DNA from: Oxalobacteraceae bacterium
Lineage (GTDB): Bacteria; Pseudomonadota; Gammaproteobacteria; Burkholderiales; Burkholderiaceae_D
Length of the DNA stretch: 64,000 bases
Assembly (NCBI GenBank): GCA_021768485.1
Contig: JAIZVZ010000001.1
Location: 1 to 64,000 of the forward strand
Direction of reading: 5' to 3'
Shown here: piece after piece, positions 1 to 8,360 of the stretch
Numbering within the stretch: position 1 is the stretch's first letter
Layout: each line of letters starts with the position of its first letter
Translations under genes and position numbers: made by a program
The notes under the pieces: generated by a model
The model's input: only the letters and a program-made list of their open reading frames with translations
Databases searched by the model: none
Told to the model about the DNA's origin: nothing

Positions 1-67
1 GCAATAAAAAAACGTTTTGCGTCTTCTATTTTATAATGCGCAGATAACCTTAAACCATTGGAGTAAC

Positions 68-469
68 GTGAAATTCATCATTGATAACATATATTTGTTC
101 GTCCTGATACTCGGATCGGGCATCTCGCTGCTCATTCCTGTGCTGCAAAAGCGCGGGAAAAAGGTCACGCCGATGCAGGCTGTACTATTAATTAACAAGG
201 ATCAGGCCTCCATTGTCGATGTCCGCGATGTGGCCGAGTTTAGCGCCGGTCACTTGCGCAATGCGAAAAATATCCCGCTGGCCGAACTGCGCAAGCGGAT
301 CAACCAGCTCGGTATCGACAAGACGCGGCCGCTGGTCGTGGTGTGCCAGACCGGCGTGCGCTCGGCGCGGGCCACGGCCTTGCTGCTCAAGGCCGGCTTT
401 AATGCGGTCAGCCTCGATGGCGGCGTGGCAGCATGGGAAACGGCAAATTTGCCTATTAGCAAGGATTAA
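68..469 (+). CDS. Membrane-anchored rhodanese-like protein
   Basis: About 133 aa. An N-terminal hydrophobic segment (residues ~5-25, NIYLFVLILGSGISLLIPVL) looks like a single membrane anchor. It is followed by a rhodanese domain with DVRDVAEFSAGHL and the active-site loop VCQTGVRSA, whose Cys is the expected persulfide/thiol carrier. Single-domain rhodaneses of this kind move sulfane sulfur or reduce oxidised thiols; the substrate cannot be told. I chose the GTG at 68 because GGAG lies about 4 bases upstream, rather than an upstream in-frame start at 17. The next gene is a glutaredoxin, followed by secB, a common betaproteobacterial order that suggests thiol redox housekeeping. Confidence 0.85.
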   Translation: MKFIIDNIYLFVLILGSGISLLIPVLQKRGKKVTPMQAVLLINKDQASIVDVRDVAEFSAGHLRNAKNIPLAELRKRINQLGIDKTRPLVVVCQTGVRSARATALLLKAGFNAVSLDGGVAAWETANLPISKD

Positions 470-521
470 TCATGGACATTCGTACCCCCTATTTGCCTGC
501 ACAGGCCAAGAAAGCACGCTC

Positions 522-785
522 ATGAGCGCCCGGGTCTTGATTTACGGCACCGGCGTGTGCCCGTATTGCATCAGCGCCGAGCGCTTGCTCGAATCGAAAG
601 GCGTGACCGCCATCGAAAAGATCCGCATCGACCTCGATCCGGCCCAGCGCGAGCAAATGATGAAAAAGACCGGTCGCCGCACGGTGCCGCAAATTTACAT
701 CGGCGACACCCATGTCGGCGGTTATGACGATTTGTTTGCCCTCGACCAGGCCGGCGGCTTGCTGCCTTTACTGTCCGGGAATTGA
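522..785 (+). CDS. grxC: Glutaredoxin 3
   Basis: An 87-aa glutaredoxin of normal family length. The dithiol active site CPYC is near residues 13-16 (TGVCPYCISAE), followed by the cis-proline TVPQIYI and the glutathione-binding GGYDDL motif. It should reduce protein and glutathione mixed disulfides in the cytoplasm with GSH. The ATG at 522 is used because the protein then begins directly at the first beta strand; the upstream extension of this frame lies inside the rhodanese gene. It sits about 50 bp after the rhodanese gene in the same direction and about 145 bp before secB, so co-transcription with the rhodanese is likely. Confidence 0.93.
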   Translation: MSARVLIYGTGVCPYCISAERLLESKGVTAIEKIRIDLDPAQREQMMKKTGRRTVPQIYIGDTHVGGYDDLFALDQAGGLLPLLSGN

Positions 786-810
786 TCCTCCCCCCGTCTT
801 CTTGTATGAT
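782..810 (+). promoter_or_regulatory. Candidate sigma-70 promoter for secB
   Basis: TTGATC (782-787), a 17-bp spacer and TATGAT (805-810) match the -35/-10 pattern. The -35 element overlaps the grxC stop codon. It would start secB transcription near 817, giving a leader of about 115 nt. This is a pattern match only. Confidence 0.5.
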
Positions 811-830
811 CTGGGCTGAAGTCCGATATC

Positions 831-863
831 GGCGCACCGGTTTGCCTGGTGCGCCCGATTTTC
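831..863 (+). terminator. Hairpin in grxC-secB interval (possible terminator)
   Basis: An 8-bp perfect stem, GGCGCACC (831-838) with GGTGCGCC (848-855), is followed by CGATTTT. It could terminate rhodanese-grxC transcripts, or, if the promoter at 782-810 is used, form a hairpin within the secB leader. The U-tract is short, so termination would be weak. Confidence 0.45.
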
Positions 864-869
864 AGTGCT

Positions 870-901
870 GTATTGCAAACCCATAGTATTGCAAACCCAT
901 A
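870..901 (+). repeat. Perfect 16-bp tandem duplication upstream of secB
   Basis: GTATTGCAAACCCATA occurs twice back to back (870-885 and 886-901), ending 28 bp before the secB start. It looks like a recent slippage or duplication event in the 5' untranslated leader. Confidence 0.9.
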
Positions 902-929
902 AAAACACCCCTTTTACCGAAAGCGCTCC

Positions 930-1403
930 ATGTCTGACGAAAATCTGCAACCCGTGTTCCAAATCCAACGCATTTATCTGAAAGACTTGTCGCTTGAACA
1001 ACCAAATGCGCCGGCATCGTTTTTGGAACAAGAGCAGCCGACCATCGAGGTTTCGGTTGATGTCGGCTCCGATACGCTGGCCGAAGGCATGTATGAAAGC
1101 TATGTCACCATTACCGTGACCGCCAAGGTCAAGGAAAAAATCATTTTCCTGGTCGAAGGCAAGCAAGCCGGTATTTTCGAAGCGCGCAACATCCCGGCCG
1201 ATCAAATCGATCCATTGCTCGGCATCGGTTGCCCGAACATCGTCTACCCTTACCTGCGCGCCAATATCGCCGACGTCATCACCCGCGCCGGCTTCCCGCC
1301 TGTGCATCTGGCGGAAATCAACTTCGAAGTGTTTTACCAGCAGCGCCTGCAAGCGCTGGCCGAGGCAAACAACGCCGCACCGGCAGCACCTACAGCACAC
1401 TAA
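930..1403 (+). CDS. secB: Protein-export chaperone SecB
   Basis: 157 aa, the normal SecB length. Recognisable blocks are [14 protein letters not shown] at the N terminus, the central [11 protein letters not shown] region and [20 protein letters not shown] near the C terminus. SecB is a homotetrameric cytosolic chaperone that keeps exported precursors unfolded and delivers them to SecA. The C-terminal Ala/Pro tail (AAPAAPTAH) is disordered-looking and ends without the Cys/His zinc-binding type tail that some partners have. The upstream glutaredoxin is a classic neighbour (grxC-secB-gpsA order, as in enterics), and gpsA follows here after one inserted gene. Confidence 0.97.
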   Translation: MSDENLQPVFQIQRIYLKDLSLEQPNAPASFLEQEQPTIEVSVDVGSDTLAEGMYESYVTITVTAKVKEKIIFLVEGKQAGIFEARNIPADQIDPLLGIGCPNIVYPYLRANIADVITRAGFPPVHLAEINFEVFYQQRLQALAEANNAAPAAPTAH

Positions 1404-1446
1404 GAGTATGCTCGACGTCTTGGCGCATCGCGAATGGTGCGCCGCT

Positions 1447-1492
1447 GGCGTCGCTGGCTCTCTTCCGAGACGGCAGCGACGCCCAAGCTTTT
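1447..1492 (+). terminator. Probable secB terminator
   Basis: A perfect 10-bp inverted repeat, GGCGTCGCTG (1447-1456) and CAGCGACGCC (1474-1483), is followed by CAAGCTTTT. It lies 44 bp after the secB stop and just before the next gene's start. The loop is 17 nt and the U-tract only 4 nt, so efficiency is uncertain. Confidence 0.5.
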
Positions 1493-1508
1493 ACCCGAAG
1501 GCTTTCGC

Positions 1509-1946
1509 ATGAAACCATCATTCCTGTTGCCGGCCCTGCTATTGATTGCCGGCGCAGCGCACGCTTACGAATTCAAATCGGTCGGTCCCGCAGCCAGCAT
1601 ACTGTACGACGGCCCCAGCCTGAAAAGCAAAAAACTCTTTATCGCCCCCAGCGGCATGCCGGTCGAAGTCGTGCAGCAGACCCCGAACTGGGTCAAGGTG
1701 CGTGACGCCAGCGGCGGCATGGCCTGGATCGAACTCAAAGCCCTGACCGCCAAACGCACGCTGGTCGTCAAAGTGCCGCGCGTGAAAGTGCGGCTGGCGG
1801 CCGACGAAGCGGCGCCGCCCGTGTTCACCGCCGACAAGGGCGTGTTGCTCGAGTGGGTGGAGGCGGACGCACCGGGCTGGATCAAGGTCAGGCACCGCGA
1901 TGGCCAGAGCGGCCACGTGCGCATCAGCGAAGTCTGGGGGCAGTAA
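1509..1946 (+). CDS. Exported SH3-like domain protein
   Basis: 145 aa. A clear Sec signal peptide (KPSFLLPALLLIAGAAHA, cleavage after AHA) is followed by two SH3b-like units. The first covers roughly residues 25-80, with VVQQTPNWVKVRDASG and a GMAWIE strand. The second covers roughly 90-140, with the parallel APGWIKVRHRDG and SGHVRISEVWG. Bacterial SH3 proteins of this kind usually sit in the periplasm and are thought to bind peptidoglycan or envelope peptides; no catalytic residues are visible. The ATG at 1509 was chosen because it begins directly at the signal peptide. It is inserted between secB and gpsA, which are adjacent in many other proteobacteria. Confidence 0.85.
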   Translation: MKPSFLLPALLLIAGAAHAYEFKSVGPAASILYDGPSLKSKKLFIAPSGMPVEVVQQTPNWVKVRDASGGMAWIELKALTAKRTLVVKVPRVKVRLAADEAAPPVFTADKGVLLEWVEADAPGWIKVRHRDGQSGHVRISEVWGQ

Positions 1947-2009
1947 CAGCATGAGAACCACCCATGTAACATCGGCCGCGCCCGCCGTCCCGACAGCAGG
2001 CAGACCACT

Positions 2010-3014
2010 ATGAACATCTCGATTCTTGGCGCCGGCGCCTGGGGCACCGCGCTGGCGATGGCGCTGGCCGAGCGCCATCGCGTCGTGCTGTGGGGCCGCA
2101 ATGCGGCGCAGATGCAGCAAGCCGCCGCCAGCCGCGAAAACAGCCAATATCTGCGCGGCTTCCGGCTGCCGGATGCACTCGAACTGAGTGCCGATTTCGA
2201 CCATGCGGTACGCCATGCGCAAGATGCCGGTTCGCTATTGCTGGCCGCCTGCCCGGTCGCCGGGCTGCGCGCCCTGGCAATGCAGCTGCAGCCTTATCAG
2301 GTCAGCAACCTGGTCTGGCTGTGCAAGGGATTTGAAGAAGGCAGCAGCCTGCTGCCGCATCAGGTGGTGGCCGAGGTTCTCGGCAGCGGCACCGCCACCC
2401 GCGGCGGCGCGCTGTCGGGGCCCTCGTTTGCGCAGGAAGTGGCGCGCGGCTTGCCGTGTGCGCTGACCATGGCCTCGAGCTCGGTGCCGCTGCAGGAGCT
2501 GGTGGTGCATGCAGTCCATGGCGGCAATCTGCGCGTGTATGCCTGCGACGATGTGATCGGCGTCGAAGTCGGCGGCGCGGTAAAAAACATCCTGGCGATT
2601 GCCACCGGCGTGGCCGACGGCCTGGGCCTGGGACTCAACGCCCGGGCCGCGCTCATGACGCGCGGGCTGGCAGAAATCAACCGCCTCGGCGTGGCGCTCG
2701 GCGGCGCCAGTTCCACCTTCATGGGCCTGTCGGGCATCGGCGACCTGATCCTGACCTGCACCGGAGACCTGTCGCGCAACCGCCAGGTCGGCCTCGGCCT
2801 GGCGCAAGGCAAGCAGCTCGAGGCGATCGTGGCCGAACTCGGTCATGTGGCCGAAGGCGTGCGCTGCGCCAAAGCGGTCCGGGCCCTGGCCCGCGCACGC
2901 GGCATCGACATGCCGATTACGGCGGCGGTAGCCGGCGTGCTGTTTGACGGCGATAATGCGCAAGCGATGGTGCAAAGCTTGCTGGCGCGCGATCCGCGCA
3001 ATGAAACGGCGTGA
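2010..3014 (+). CDS. gpsA: Glycerol-3-phosphate dehydrogenase [NAD(P)+]
   Basis: 334 aa, the usual length. The N-terminal Rossmann motif is [12 protein letters not shown] (residues 4-15), followed by VVLWGRN. The [18 protein letters not shown] block and the catalytic Lys region [13 protein letters not shown] are intact, as are [20 protein letters not shown] and [13 protein letters not shown]. It reduces dihydroxyacetone phosphate to sn-glycerol 3-phosphate for phospholipid synthesis. It stands downstream of secB and the SH3 gene; a GC-rich inverted repeat follows it. Confidence 0.97.
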   Translation: MNISILGAGAWGTALAMALAERHRVVLWGRNAAQMQQAAASRENSQYLRGFRLPDALELSADFDHAVRHAQDAGSLLLAACPVAGLRALAMQLQPYQVSNLVWLCKGFEEGSSLLPHQVVAEVLGSGTATRGGALSGPSFAQEVARGLPCALTMASSSVPLQELVVHAVHGGNLRVYACDDVIGVEVGGAVKNILAIATGVADGLGLGLNARAALMTRGLAEINRLGVALGGASSTFMGLSGIGDLILTCTGDLSRNRQVGLGLAQGKQLEAIVAELGHVAEGVRCAKAVRALARARGIDMPITAAVAGVLFDGDNAQAMVQSLLARDPRNETA

Positions 3015-3029
3015 GCCGAAACGGCATAA

Positions 3030-3071
3030 GCCGGGCGGCGTGCCCTGAAGCGACGCGCACCGCCGCCCGGC
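3030..3071 (+). terminator. GC-rich inverted repeat after gpsA
   Basis: An 11-bp perfect stem, GCCGGGCGGCG (3030-3040) with CGCCGCCCGGC (3061-3071), lies 15 bp after the gpsA stop. There is no U-tract, so it may be a pause/RNA-stability element or a Rho-assisted end rather than a classical terminator. Confidence 0.45.
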
Positions 3072-3157
3072 AATACCTGCCCGGCGTCGCTATAAGCCTG
3101 CCTGCGGACCTGCCTGCTATAGTATTAATTTTATCAACTTAACAAGTCACTCTATCG

Positions 3158-3194
3158 ATCGGCCCGATTCCACGCGTATAATCGGCCCGATTCC
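3158..3194 (+). promoter_or_regulatory. nsrR promoter flanked by repeated palindromes
   Basis: A perfect -10 hexamer TATAAT lies at 3177-3182. ATCGGCCCGATTCC occurs twice, at 3158-3171 and 3181-3194, 23 bp apart (about two helical turns). Each copy contains the odd palindrome ATCGG-C-CCGAT. One copy overlaps the -35 region and the other the -10/start region, the arrangement expected for a repressor site. No good -35 hexamer is visible. The regulator is unknown; autoregulation by NsrR is a guess, since this does not look like its described AT-rich site. Confidence 0.5.
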
Positions 3195-3226
3195 TTGATA
3201 TAGTCGAGAACAATTCCGGGGCCGAC

Positions 3227-3676
3227 ATGCATTTGACGCAATACACCGATTATTCGCTGCGGGTGCTGGCCTATCTGGCACAGGCCGAAAAAAGCGCGAC
3301 GATTGCAGAAATCAGTACGCACTTTCTGATCTCGCATAATCATCTGGTCAAGGTCGTGCATAACCTGTCCCTGAACGGCTTCGTGATCGGCACCCGCGGC
3401 AAGGGCGGCGGCATCCGGCTGGCGCGGGCCCCCGCCTTGATCAATATCGGCGAAGTGGTGCGCGTGACCGAACCGAATTTCGACCTCGTCGAGTGCTTCA
3501 ATACCGAAAAAAGCAATTGCGCACTGACCCATAAATGCGGCCTGATCGCGCCCTTGCATGAAGCGACGCGTGCCTTTATGGCCGTGCTCGACAAACAGAC
3601 GCTGGCCGACATTCACCGCGAAACCGAATGGACGCCGGTCAAGTTCACCGTCGCCCCGCCCCGCGCGGGCCAATAA
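3227..3676 (+). CDS. nsrR: Rrf2-family regulator, NsrR type (nitric-oxide sensing)
   Basis: 149 aa. The N-terminal winged helix reads MHLTQYTDYSLRVLAYLAQ followed by ATIAEISTHFLISHNHLVKV, a strong Rrf2/NsrR match. Three cysteines in a C-x7-C-x5-C pattern (VECFNTEKSNCALTHKCGL, residues ~85-103) are placed as the Fe-S ligands of NsrR. In this family an intact cluster binds DNA and NO destroys it, releasing flavohaemoglobin and related genes. No NO-detoxification gene is adjacent; the downstream phosphoesterase is convergent. The start is supported by a GGGG sequence about 7 bases upstream. Confidence 0.85.
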   Translation: MHLTQYTDYSLRVLAYLAQAEKSATIAEISTHFLISHNHLVKVVHNLSLNGFVIGTRGKGGGIRLARAPALINIGEVVRVTEPNFDLVECFNTEKSNCALTHKCGLIAPLHEATRAFMAVLDKQTLADIHRETEWTPVKFTVAPPRAGQ

Positions 3677-3747
3677 GCAAGCAACAGGCGAGCCATCCCC
3701 CTTCGGACCGGCAGCCCCCAGGCTGTCCCGCCGATCCAGAGCGCCCG

Positions 3748-4539
3748 TCAGATCGCCTCGATCAGGCGCATCGCAAACACCACCGGCAAACCGACTTCGA
3801 TGACGCGCCGCGCGGCCGCGCCGAAATCGTAAGGCACGCGAAAATAGCGCAGCGTATTGTCGTCATCGTCGTACACGGCATAACAGGCATTGCTGTTGCC
3901 GTCGCGCGGCTGGCCGACCGCGCCCGGAATCGCCAGATAGCGGTATTGCCGGTTCAGGCGCACCTGACTGTCGGCGGCCGGTATGTGTCCGCCAAGCTGG
4001 CCGTCGCCATTTTGCCGGTAGAGCGCCGGTTTGTGCACATGGCCGCAAAACGTCAGCCGCGCCGCGGTCGCCTGCAAGCTGCGGCGGGCCTCGGTCAGCG
4101 TGCGCACATATTCCCACTGCTCAGGCTGGCAGGCGCTGGCGTGGACGAACAGAATATCGTCCTCTAACACCGAATACGGCAAGCTGCGCAAAAAATCGAG
4201 ATGATGCGGCGCCAGCTGCGCAGCAGTCCAGGCAATCGCTTCGCGCGCCTCGGCGTGCATGCGCTGGCGTGGCTGGCCCGGCGCATGCTCGCCGTCGGCA
4301 GCCACTGATGCGGCGGCGCCCAGATCGAGCAGCGCCTGCTCGTGATTGCCAAGCACGGCGACGGCGCCGCGCTCGGCATGGTGCATGACGGTATCGAGCA
4401 CCCATGCCGGATCGCCGCCATAACCGATCAGGTCGCCCAGAAAGACATAGCGCTGCACGCCGTGCGCCTGGGCGTGCGCCAGACAGGCCGACAAGGCTTC
4501 GCGGTTGGCATGGATATCGGTCAGAACGGCAGTGCGCAT
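3748..4539 (-). CDS. Calcineurin-like metallophosphoesterase
   Basis: 263 aa. Conserved metal-site motifs are in order: DIHANREAL (residues ~8-16), FLGDLIGYGGDP (33-44), LGNHEQAL (~63-70), an LFVHAS segment in the middle and FCGHVHKPALY (~165-175). This YfcE/PrpE-like arrangement is typical of phosphodiesterases or protein phosphatases with a dinuclear metal centre; the substrate cannot be assigned. It is convergent with nsrR and upstream (on the same strand) sits the indolepyruvate oxidoreductase, 35 bp away from its stop, so the two may be co-transcribed. Confidence 0.85.
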   Translation of the reverse strand: MRTAVLTDIHANREALSACLAHAQAHGVQRYVFLGDLIGYGGDPAWVLDTVMHHAERGAVAVLGNHEQALLDLGAAASVAADGEHAPGQPRQRMHAEAREAIAWTAAQLAPHHLDFLRSLPYSVLEDDILFVHASACQPEQWEYVRTLTEARRSLQATAARLTFCGHVHKPALYRQNGDGQLGGHIPAADSQVRLNRQYRYLAIPGAVGQPRDGNSNACYAVYDDDDNTLRYFRVPYDFGAAARRVIEVGLPVVFAMRLIEAI

Positions 4540-4574
4540 CGCTACGAGTTCAGTATCAATCCATTCATGTTACC

Positions 4575-7500
4575 TTACAAAACGACATCGGGGGTGTCTA
4601 GTTGTTCGTCAATCTGATCGGGCCTTGCGGCAAAATATGCCGCCAGTAAAACCGCTTCCTTTTGCCGCGCCTGCAACAGGCTGGCATCCTTGATATGGCC
4701 ATAGCCGCGAATCTCGCCGGCCACCGCAGCGATGGCCACCGCCTGCGGCAAATTGTCCGCGCTCAGGCGCGGCAACAGCGACAAGATCATCTCGCGATAA
4801 TGAACAATCTGCGCCCGCTCGCTCTTGCGCTCTGCGGTATGGCCGAAGGGATCGAAGCGCGTGCCGCGCAAACCCTTCAGCTTGGCCAGCAGGCCGAACG
4901 CGACGCCCATCCACGGTCCGTATGGGCGTTTGATCAAATGCCCTTTGGCGTCCTTTTTGGCCAGCAGCGGCGGCGCCAGGTGGTAAGTCAGCTTGACCGG
5001 CCCCTCGAACAGGGCGGCGATCTGGGCCGCAAAAGCGCCGTCGGCATACAGGCGGGCCACTTCGTATTCATCCTTGTAGGCCATCAGCTTGTAAAAATTC
5101 CGGGCCACCGCCTCGCTCAGGCGCCAGTTGCCGGCATGGGAACCGAGGGCCGCCCGGGCCGGGGGCGAAAGGCCGAGCGCCGATTCCGCCGCGCGCACCT
5201 GATCGACGAGCGCGCGGTATTGCCGGGCATAGGCGGCATTCTGGTAAGCCGTCAGCAGCGCCGTCCGCTTGGCAAGCAGCTCGTCGATGCCGGGCGCCGG
5301 CTCGAAAGCGACGGCCGCGCTGTGCGCGGCGGGCGCTTGCCGGCGCGCCAGCGCAACGACGCCAGCCAGATCGGCGGCGGCGCGCCGGCCCCAGTTGAAG
5401 GCGCGCCGGTTGAAGGCCACGGCCACCGCATTCAAGTCGATCGCACGCTCGAGCGCGGCTTGCGACAGCGGCACATGGCCTTTTTGCCATGCATAGCCGA
5501 GCATAAACATATTCGTCGCCAGCGTATCGCCGAGCAGGCTGGTGGCCAGGCCGCCGGCATCGATGAACTCAGCGCTCTGCTCGCCACAGGCAAGGCCGAT
5601 ATCATGTTCGGCGCCGGCCGCCGGAAATTGCCAGTCCGGATTGCGCACGAAGGCGGCGGTCGGCGCCGCACTCGAATTGACCAGCGCAAAAGTACGTCCT
5701 TCGCCCATGCGCGACAAGGCGTCGCGGCTGCTGGCGACGATCAGGTCGCAGGCGATCACCAGATCGGCGGCGCCGGTGCCGACCCGCGTCGAATGGATTT
5801 GCCCGGGATGATCGGCCAGGCGCACATGCGACATCACCGGCCCGCCTTTTTGCGCCAGGCCGCTCATGTCGAGCACCGTGCAGCCCTTGCCTTCGATGTG
5901 CGCGGCCATCGCCAGAATCTGCCCCACCGTGACCACGCCGGTGCCGCCGATGCCGGCCACCAGAATGCCGTATGGCTGCGCGGTGCCCGGCAAATCGGGT
6001 GGTGGCAAATGCGCCAGCGCCTGCGCATTTTCCTGCTCGGCCCCGGCGGCGCCGCTGGCGGCGGCGGTCCGCTGCGCGGTGCGCAAGATGCCGCCTTCGA
6101 CCGTGACAAAACTCGGGCAAAAGCCGCTCACGCAGGAAAAATCCTTGTTGCACGACGATTGATTGATCTGGCGTTTGCGGCCAAGCGCGGTTTCCAGCGG
6201 CTCGACCGACAGGCAATTCGATTGCACGCTGCAATCGCCGCAGCCTTCGCACACGGCGGCATTGATCACCACCCTTTTGGCCGGATCGAGATACGTGCCG
6301 ATCTTGCGCCGGCGCCGCTTTTCGGAAGCGCAGGTCTGATCGTAAATCATGGCCGAGACGCCCGTGACCGTGCGCAACTGGCGCTGCACGGCGTCGAGCT
6401 CGCGACGGTGGCGCACGGTGACGCCAGCCGCCCACGGGTAATCGGACGGATATTTTTCAGGCTCGTCGGTGACCACCACAATCGTCTCAACCCCCTCGGC
6501 GGCGATCTGGCGCGACAGACGGGCCGGGTCGAGCGGGCCGTCGACCGCCTGCCCCCCCGTCATGGCCACCGCATCGTTGTACAGGATTTTATAGGTGATG
6601 TTGACCTTGGCCGCGACCGCCGCCCGCATCGCCAGAATCCCGGAATGGAAATAAGTGCCGTCGCCGAGGTTGGCGAACACGTGTTTTTCGGTGGTAAACG
6701 GCGCATGGCCGACCCAGGTCACGCCTTCGGCCCCCATATGGGTAAAGGTCGCCGTTTCGCGGTCCATCCAGGTCACCATATAGTGGCAACCGATGCCGGC
6801 CAGGGCCCGGCTGCCCTCCGGCACCCTGGTCGAGCTATTGTGCGGACAGCCCGAACAGAAATGCGGCACGCGCTCGCGCGCCGGCTCGGGCGGACCGGCC
6901 GCCGGCAGCGCCGCTTCCTTGGCCTGCAAATAGGCCAGGCGCTCGCGCACGCGCTGCTCGACCGGATGGCCGGCGAAATAGCGCGAAATGCGGCTGGCGA
7001 CGGCGCGCGCAATCTGCGCCGGGTTGAGCTCGTAGGTGGCCGGCAGCAGCCAGTCGCCATGGCCGCTGCGGTGCTCGTTACTCCATTCGCCGCTATCGTC
7101 GAACTTGCCGACCACGCGCGGGCGGTCGCCGTCCTTGAGGCTGTACAGCTCTTCCTTGAGCGCATATTCGAGGATCTGGCGCTTTTCTTCGACCACCAGG
7201 ATTTCCTCGAGCCCGCTGGCGAACGCATGCACGCCGTCCGACTCGAGCGGCCAGGTCATGCCGACCTTGTAGAGCCGGATGCCGATATCGCGCGCGATCT
7301 GCTCGTCGATGCCGAGGTCGTCCAGCGCCTGCCGCGTATCGAGATAGGATTTGCCGGCGGTGATGATGCCGATCCGCGCATGCGGACTGTCCCAGACGAT
7401 GCGATTGAGTTTGTTGGCACGCACATAGGCCAGCGCCGCATACCATTTGAAGCTGTTCATGCGCGCTTCCTGCGCCAGCACGGCATCGGGCCAGCGGATA

Positions 7501-8246
7501 TTGAGACCATCGGGCGGCAGTTCGAAATCGTCGGGCAGCACGATCTGCACGCGCGCGGGATCGAGCTCGACGGTGGCGCCCGACTCGACGATATCGGTCA
7601 CGCATTTCATGGCAACCCACAAGCCCGTATAGCGGCTCATGGCCCAGGCATGCAGACCATAATCGAGATATTCCTGCACCGAGGCCGGATACAGGACCGG
7701 GATGCCGCACGCTTTCAGGATGTGTTCGCTCTGGTGGGCGGTGGTCGACGACCTGGCCGCATGGTCGTCGCCGGCCAGCACCAGCACGCCGCCGTGGCGC
7801 GCGCTGCCGGCCATATTGGCGTGCTTGAAGACGTCGCCGCAGCGGTCGACGCCGGGCCCTTTGCCATACCACATGGCAAACACGCCATCGTATTTAGCGC
7901 CCGGAAACAAGTCGGCTTGTTGCGTGCCCCAGACGGCAGTCGCGGCCAGGTCTTCATTAATCCCGGGATGAAATTTGACGTGATGGGCTTCGAGATGTTT
8001 TTTTGCCTTAATCGCCGTCATGTCGACGCTGGTCAAGGGCGAGCCGCGGTAACCGCTGATGTAACCGGCGGTATTCAAGCCGGCTTGCACGTCGCGCTCG
8101 CGCTGCAACATCGGCAGCCGGATCAGGGCTTGCGTGCCGGTCATGAAAACGCGGCCACGCGCCAGCGTATATTTGTCGTCGAGCGAGATGGCCGCCGTCG
8201 ATGGCGCCGCCGTCAAATCGAGATTGGGAACAGTCGGTGCATTCAT
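4575..8246 (-). CDS. Indolepyruvate ferredoxin oxidoreductase, fused subunits
   Basis: 1223 aa. It fuses the alpha (TPP/pyrimidine), beta and gamma parts that are separate in archaea. The N terminus has KYTLARGRVFMTGTQAL and GYRGSPLTSVD. A TPP-binding part contains HFCSGCPHNSSTR, GIGCHYM and FANLGDGTYFHSG. A ferredoxin-like stretch has CEGCGDCSVQSNC and later cysteines (SCNKDFSCVSGFCP) for 4Fe-4S clusters. A C-terminal gamma domain follows from GIGGTGVVTVGQILAMAA. The enzyme decarboxylates aryl-2-oxoacids such as indolepyruvate or phenylpyruvate to acyl-CoA. The neighbouring phhA-hpd genes fit aromatic amino-acid catabolism. The ATG at 8246 has GGAG about 6 bases upstream, and is preferred over a longer start at 8294. 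Confidence 0.92.
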   Translation of the reverse strand: MNAPTVPNLDLTAAPSTAAISLDDKYTLARGRVFMTGTQALIRLPMLQRERDVQAGLNTAGYISGYRGSPLTSVDMTAIKAKKHLEAHHVKFHPGINEDLAATAVWGTQQADLFPGAKYDGVFAMWYGKGPGVDRCGDVFKHANMAGSARHGGVLVLAGDDHAARSSTTAHQSEHILKACGIPVLYPASVQEYLDYGLHAWAMSRYTGLWVAMKCVTDIVESGATVELDPARVQIVLPDDFELPPDGLNIRWPDAVLAQEARMNSFKWYAALAYVRANKLNRIVWDSPHARIGIITAGKSYLDTRQALDDLGIDEQIARDIGIRLYKVGMTWPLESDGVHAFASGLEEILVVEEKRQILEYALKEELYSLKDGDRPRVVGKFDDSGEWSNEHRSGHGDWLLPATYELNPAQIARAVASRISRYFAGHPVEQRVRERLAYLQAKEAALPAAGPPEPARERVPHFCSGCPHNSSTRVPEGSRALAGIGCHYMVTWMDRETATFTHMGAEGVTWVGHAPFTTEKHVFANLGDGTYFHSGILAMRAAVAAKVNITYKILYNDAVAMTGGQAVDGPLDPARLSRQIAAEGVETIVVVTDEPEKYPSDYPWAAGVTVRHRRELDAVQRQLRTVTGVSAMIYDQTCASEKRRRRKIGTYLDPAKRVVINAAVCEGCGDCSVQSNCLSVEPLETALGRKRQINQSSCNKDFSCVSGFCPSFVTVEGGILRTAQRTAAASGAAGAEQENAQALAHLPPPDLPGTAQPYGILVAGIGGTGVVTVGQILAMAAHIEGKGCTVLDMSGLAQKGGPVMSHVRLADHPGQIHSTRVGTGAADLVIACDLIVASSRDALSRMGEGRTFALVNSSAAPTAAFVRNPDWQFPAAGAEHDIGLACGEQSAEFIDAGGLATSLLGDTLATNMFMLGYAWQKGHVPLSQAALERAIDLNAVAVAFNRRAFNWGRRAAADLAGVVALARRQAPAAHSAAVAFEPAPGIDELLAKRTALLTAYQNAAYARQYRALVDQVRAAESALGLSPPARAALGSHAGNWRLSEAVARNFYKLMAYKDEYEVARLYADGAFAAQIAALFEGPVKLTYHLAPPLLAKKDAKGHLIKRPYGPWMGVAFGLLAKLKGLRGTRFDPFGHTAERKSERAQIVHYREMILSLLPRLSADNLPQAVAIAAVAGEIRGYGHIKDASLLQARQKEAVLLAAYFAARPDQIDEQLDTPDVVL

Positions 8247-8341
8247 GGGTTCTCCGTGATTGACACAACAACATGCATCGCCCGCATCGCTCAACGGCGC
8301 TGCCGCGGCCTGTTTCGCCGCATTCTACGCGTGCGGTACAA

Positions 8342-8350
8342 TGCTATAAT
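8342..8350 (+). promoter_or_regulatory. Extended -10 promoter of the GtrA-like gene
   Basis: TGCTATAAT is a perfect extended -10 element (TGnTATAAT) that ends only 10 bp before the ATG at 8361. Transcription would begin about 4 nt or less before the start codon, predicting a leaderless or nearly leaderless mRNA. No Shine-Dalgarno sequence is present. Confidence 0.55.
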
Positions 8351-8360
8351 CGGCCCGCCC

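Noticed and set aside
4662-8294. Plus-strand open frame of more than 1200 codons antisense to the indolepyruvate oxidoreductase gene
   Set aside because: It is the antisense frame of a GC-rich gene in which TTA, CTA and TCA codons are rare, so no stops arise. Its composition (Arg/His/Gln/Gly-rich, no domain) is typical of shadows. Only its last 142 codons, the GtrA-like gene, are real.
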